A stretch of 64,000 bases of DNA. Origin: Blastocladiella emersonii ATCC 22665. Taxonomy: Eukaryota; Blastocladiomycota; Blastocladiomycetes; Blastocladiales; Blastocladiaceae. Position numbers and translations under genes: made by a program. How positions within the stretch are numbered: position 1 is the stretch's first letter; each line of letters opens with the position of its first letter. The DNA is taken from the NCBI GenBank assembly GCA_025594325.1, contig JANHCV010000007.1:1798001-1862000 (forward strand), in the 5' to 3' direction. Shown here one piece after another: positions 61,589 through 64,000 of this stretch. Under the pieces are notes generated by a model. That model ran no database searches, was not told the DNA's origin, and worked only from the letters and a program-made list of their open reading frames with translations.

Positions 61589-63421
61589 CTAGAGAACCCT
61601 CGCAATGCGTTCGCGCACTTGATCGCGCAGACCGTCCGCCTCGATCTTGACTACTTCGAGACTCGAGCCACGAACGGTTAGCTTGCGCAGCTCGGTGAGG
61701 GCAACGTCGCTCAGACCACGATAAACAGACGCCGTCACGTCCAGCTCACGCAAGCACGGAAAGCTAAGCTTGTTCTCCTCCGCGACGCCCATACGCGAGT
61801 GAACGGCCGGCAGGATGAGCCGCTCGAGCTTTGGAGAGCTCTGAGAGAAATGTATGAGGTCCCGAAACAGGAAAACGGCACGAGAGTGGTGGCCGCGGTA
61901 CTCGGGAAGCACCCGCAGCTCGCGGAGCGATGGAAACGCGGGCCACTCACGAAAGTGTAGGCTCGGAGCGACGGCTGTGTACCGGTTCGCGGCCGCGTCA
62001 AAGTCAAGCTGGGCGCGTCCGTCAGCCCATGGCATGGCGGGCCGCTCAGGCACATCGTTGACGATCACAAGCGTGTCGAGAACAGGAACCGAGGTTGGCG
62101 CAATCGAGAGGGCCGATTGCAGGCCATTGCGATGGTCGAGACTCGAGAGTGTGAGTTCGAGGCGTTGCAAACTCGGCATGAAAATGGGCATTGGGTGGAC
62201 AAACCCGATCATGGATGTCGCAGGGGACCCAACAAGCGCAAGCCGCTCGAGGTGCGGGTGGAGGAAGACGAGGCGGAGCTGGTCGAAGCGGATCTGCTGC
62301 CCGCGGAGTGTGAGAGATCGCAGGCGTCGATAAGCGCGGTGCCGCTGCGACCGCTGGGCAAACCGTCGACGAGTGGTCTCATCGTCATCGTCGCTGTCGC
62401 TGCCCACAAACTCGTCCGCGCTGTCCTCGCTGGTCCGTTCCGGAACCGCGAACGGGCGGTGATACGGGTCGCCGACGAGGTGGTCGAGGCCGAGTTCGTG
62501 CAAGCGCTCGATTTGGTACTTAGTGAGAAGAAGAGCGCTGTCGGCAGGGAGAGCATACCCGAGTTTCTCGAGCTCGCAATCAATGTCCCGGGCGCCGAGC
62601 GGCACGACGCCGGCCCACGCCGTGGCGTGCTTGTTTGAGAAGCGATAGGTAGCGGCCGTCGGAAAGCGGCGAGAAAGGTGGGAAGCGAGCCGAAGGGCAC
62701 TCTCGGACTCGGAACGCACTTGGAGTTTGCGAATGTGGGCTGGATCGAGGTCGGCGAGAAATGCGAGACGTTTCCAGTGACGACCGCCGACAACTGTGCG
62801 GAGGTCAAAGTCCTCGGCATTGTAGTCGACGATGGTGAGCGCCGAGACGAGCGACAGAGGAAACGGGATGAGGACGATCCCGTCCGAAATTTCGCATGTT
62901 GTGCAAAGCTTCGCGAGCGCAGTTCCGTCAAGAAGGAGCGACCACAACGACGCGAGGCCAGTTCGAACGCGCTCGAGCGAGTCGTCGGTGGTGGCAAGTG
63001 AAGCAAAGTAGAGTCGACCGCCGCGAATAATGAACGGGTACAGCTCGGTGATTTCGGAAAGCGCGCTGACGTGCTTGAACGTGATAGAGCCGCTCGGGTC
63101 AGCGACAGGACGCAGGTTGCCGAACGGGTGCACCTCGGCCGTTTGATCCCACGCGGGTAGCTGGTGTTTCGCAACGTCGGCACGGAACCCGAGGACTAGT
63201 TCGCGGAACAGGTACGGGCGAGTAATGGCATAGGTCGTGTGGCACAAGTTACCGAGGTGCAGCAGGTCCCAGCGCCACGCGTCGGCCGAGTCGCTTGAAC
63301 CAGCACGGCCCCGTTCCACGACAAAGTCGACGATGCGCTCCCACACGTCAACGGGTATGTAGCGATCAGAGGCCTCCGGGTGTTCCATTGCATCAAGTTT
63401 CATGTGTTCTAGTTGCTCCAT
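61589..63421 (-). CDS. F-box-like/LRR family member C, slightly shortened
   Basis: An open frame of 610 residues from the ATG at 63421 (MEQLEHMKLDAMEHPEASDR). The F-box-like segment (IPVDVWERIVDFVV, DAWRWDLLHLGNLCHTTYAI), the acidic patch and the leucine-rich phrases (HPHLERLALVG, WPAFPSLRELRVLPEYRGHH) are all present. Compared with member B it lacks about ten residues after LTVRGS, and its end is cut to RERIARVL where relatives continue with some 13 more. Both losses keep frame, so a stable product is possible. It differs more from A, B and E than they differ in length from one another. Confidence 0.78.
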   Translation of the reverse strand: MEQLEHMKLDAMEHPEASDRYIPVDVWERIVDFVVERGRAGSSDSADAWRWDLLHLGNLCHTTYAITRPYLFRELVLGFRADVAKHQLPAWDQTAEVHPFGNLRPVADPSGSITFKHVSALSEITELYPFIIRGGRLYFASLATTDDSLERVRTGLASLWSLLLDGTALAKLCTTCEISDGIVLIPFPLSLVSALTIVDYNAEDFDLRTVVGGRHWKRLAFLADLDPAHIRKLQVRSESESALRLASHLSRRFPTAATYRFSNKHATAWAGVVPLGARDIDCELEKLGYALPADSALLLTKYQIERLHELGLDHLVGDPYHRPFAVPERTSEDSADEFVGSDSDDDDETTRRRFAQRSQRHRAYRRLRSLTLRGQQIRFDQLRLVFLHPHLERLALVGSPATSMIGFVHPMPIFMPSLQRLELTLSSLDHRNGLQSALSIAPTSVPVLDTLVIVNDVPERPAMPWADGRAQLDFDAAANRYTAVAPSLHFREWPAFPSLRELRVLPEYRGHHSRAVFLFRDLIHFSQSSPKLERLILPAVHSRMGVAEENKLSFPCLRELDVTASVYRGLSDVALTELRKLTVRGSSLEVVKIEADGLRDQVRERIARVL

Positions 63422-63890
63422 GGTCGTGCGGGAAGGGTTGGCGAGGGAGAGCGAGCGGTTCCGGTGCGCCACTTCTGACCAGGGGGGGCGAGAGGAGCGA
63501 CGCGAAACCGTGCGAAGCGGCGCGACCGCTCCAAGCCAGCTGGCTGTGCAAGTCTCCAGCATACTTGCAGGCCCAATCAGCGGATACCCTGTTCAGCAAA
63601 CGTACATGTATCACATAATCGGGGTTTACGAGGTCTTGATCCAGTCGTTGGCCCTAGCGCACAAGTCGGGATCGCGCAGAAGGCCAGTCTCCCATCACGA
63701 AACCTGCCCACCGCGGATAGCCACTCGGGCCCAGATGCAGCCACTCCCCACCCGTTTGCAGGCCACTGCAGACACTCGAAGGCCCTGCAGACGCCGCAGG
63801 CCACCCCGCCAGCTTGTAGAGGCCCGCCGGCAGCATCCCCGCTCTCCCGCAGCGACCAAACTCTTCACTAAAATGTCCCCCTCGCACTTA
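63422..63890. other. promoter of member C and non-coding right edge
   Basis: About 470 bp. Near 63490-63510 GAGCGACGCGAAACCG resembles, in reverse, the ACGCGTCGCGTTTC element of the other family promoters. From 63730 to 63830 there are loosely repeated GCAGGCCAC and CTGCAGAC words. No gene seen. Confidence 0.4.
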
Positions 63891-63987
63891 GGGCCCGTTT
63901 GGTTCAGATCAGGTGGATCAGCTGAAAAAGTTGCCACGTTTCACCTCACCCCCGTTCATCTCAGCGGCCGTGCGAACCAAACGCCCC
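63891..63987. repeat. 97-bp element with terminal inverted repeats
   Basis: GGGCCCGTTTGGTTC at the left and GAACCAAACGCCCC at the right form a near-perfect inverted pair around about 70 bp. The length and the GTTTGGTTC core recall non-autonomous DNA transposons (MITEs). No coding sequence is inside. A target-site duplication could not be established. Confidence 0.55.
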
Positions 63988-63998
63988 GCTGGATGAAC
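63954..63998. repeat. second hairpin overlapping the right terminal repeat
   Basis: GTTCATCTCAGCGG at 63954-63967 pairs with CCGCTGGATGAAC at 63986-63998 (13 of 14 positions, one bulge) across an 18-base loop that contains the GAACCAAACG repeat. The structure may continue beyond the window. Confidence 0.55.
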
Positions 63999-64000
63999 GC

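Noticed and set aside
1-64000. ACGCGT as a significant regulatory word everywhere
   Set aside because: In DNA this GC-rich the six-mer is expected many times by chance; only the extended 15-mer is reported.
1-64000. CRISPR arrays, bacterial operons or integrated prophage
   Set aside because: No spaced direct-repeat array or prokaryotic gene cluster is seen; spliced eukaryotic genes fill the window.

Overview
The window is GC-rich nuclear DNA from a fungus-like eukaryote. Genes are closely packed and carry short introns, mostly 55-82 nt, with GTACG-type donors and CTGAC/CTAAC-like branch points. A bacterium is excluded by spliced genes for core eukaryotic proteins: SF3B3, CDC45, PSF3, eL30, OST4, cytochrome c heme lyase, a MADS-box factor and Sec20. 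A clear homologue of the ciliary dynein assembly factor DNAAF11 (LRRC6/TILB) implies motile flagella. My best inference is a zoosporic fungus, most likely Blastocladiomycota or a chytrid; no species is claimed.

Layout. 1-9 kb: a short-chain dehydrogenase, a long C-rich stretch without a convincing gene, a large low-complexity protein and the SNARE Sec20. 9-17 kb: DNAAF11, two members of an F-box-like/leucine-rich family (one frameshifted), the first copy of a 1,625 bp inverted duplication and an FMN-type stress protein. 18-28 kb: OST4, CDC45, ribosomal eL30, a Spo7-like protein, an Oca1-type phosphatase, cytochrome c heme lyase and a six-pass membrane cyclic-nucleotide phosphodiesterase. 29-37 kb: an uncharacterised beta-propeller-like protein, the splicing factor SF3B3 and the GINS subunit PSF3. 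37-43 kb is a decaying accessory block with two broken F-box-like genes, the second duplication copy, a relic of an inositol-polyphosphate 4-phosphatase and another F-box-family relic. 43-48 kb: two paralogous single-pass membrane proteins, an Apn2-type AP endonuclease and an MRH-domain receptor. 48-57 kb: a large SRF-type MADS-box factor, mitochondrial GrpE, a subtilisin and a secreted stand-alone copy of its propeptide. 57-64 kb: a 1,246-residue protein with a helical-bundle N-terminus and an EF-hand, a fifth F-box-like gene and an inverted-repeat element at the right edge.

Genes with related jobs. CDC45 and PSF3 both belong to the CMG replicative helicase. The subtilisin and its propeptide-only neighbour look like an enzyme and its inhibitor. 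The F-box-like family is the most dynamic part of the window: its full-length members keep an identical 632-codon frame, yet most carry one clean lesion. Each copy of the duplicated block lies beside members of this family. A TTGCAACGYATC-like element lies 4-20 nt upstream of several start codons and may be an initiator coupled to very short leaders. Exon boundaries were worked out by hand from splice signals, reading-frame continuity and remembered family alignments; nothing was searched or computed by program.
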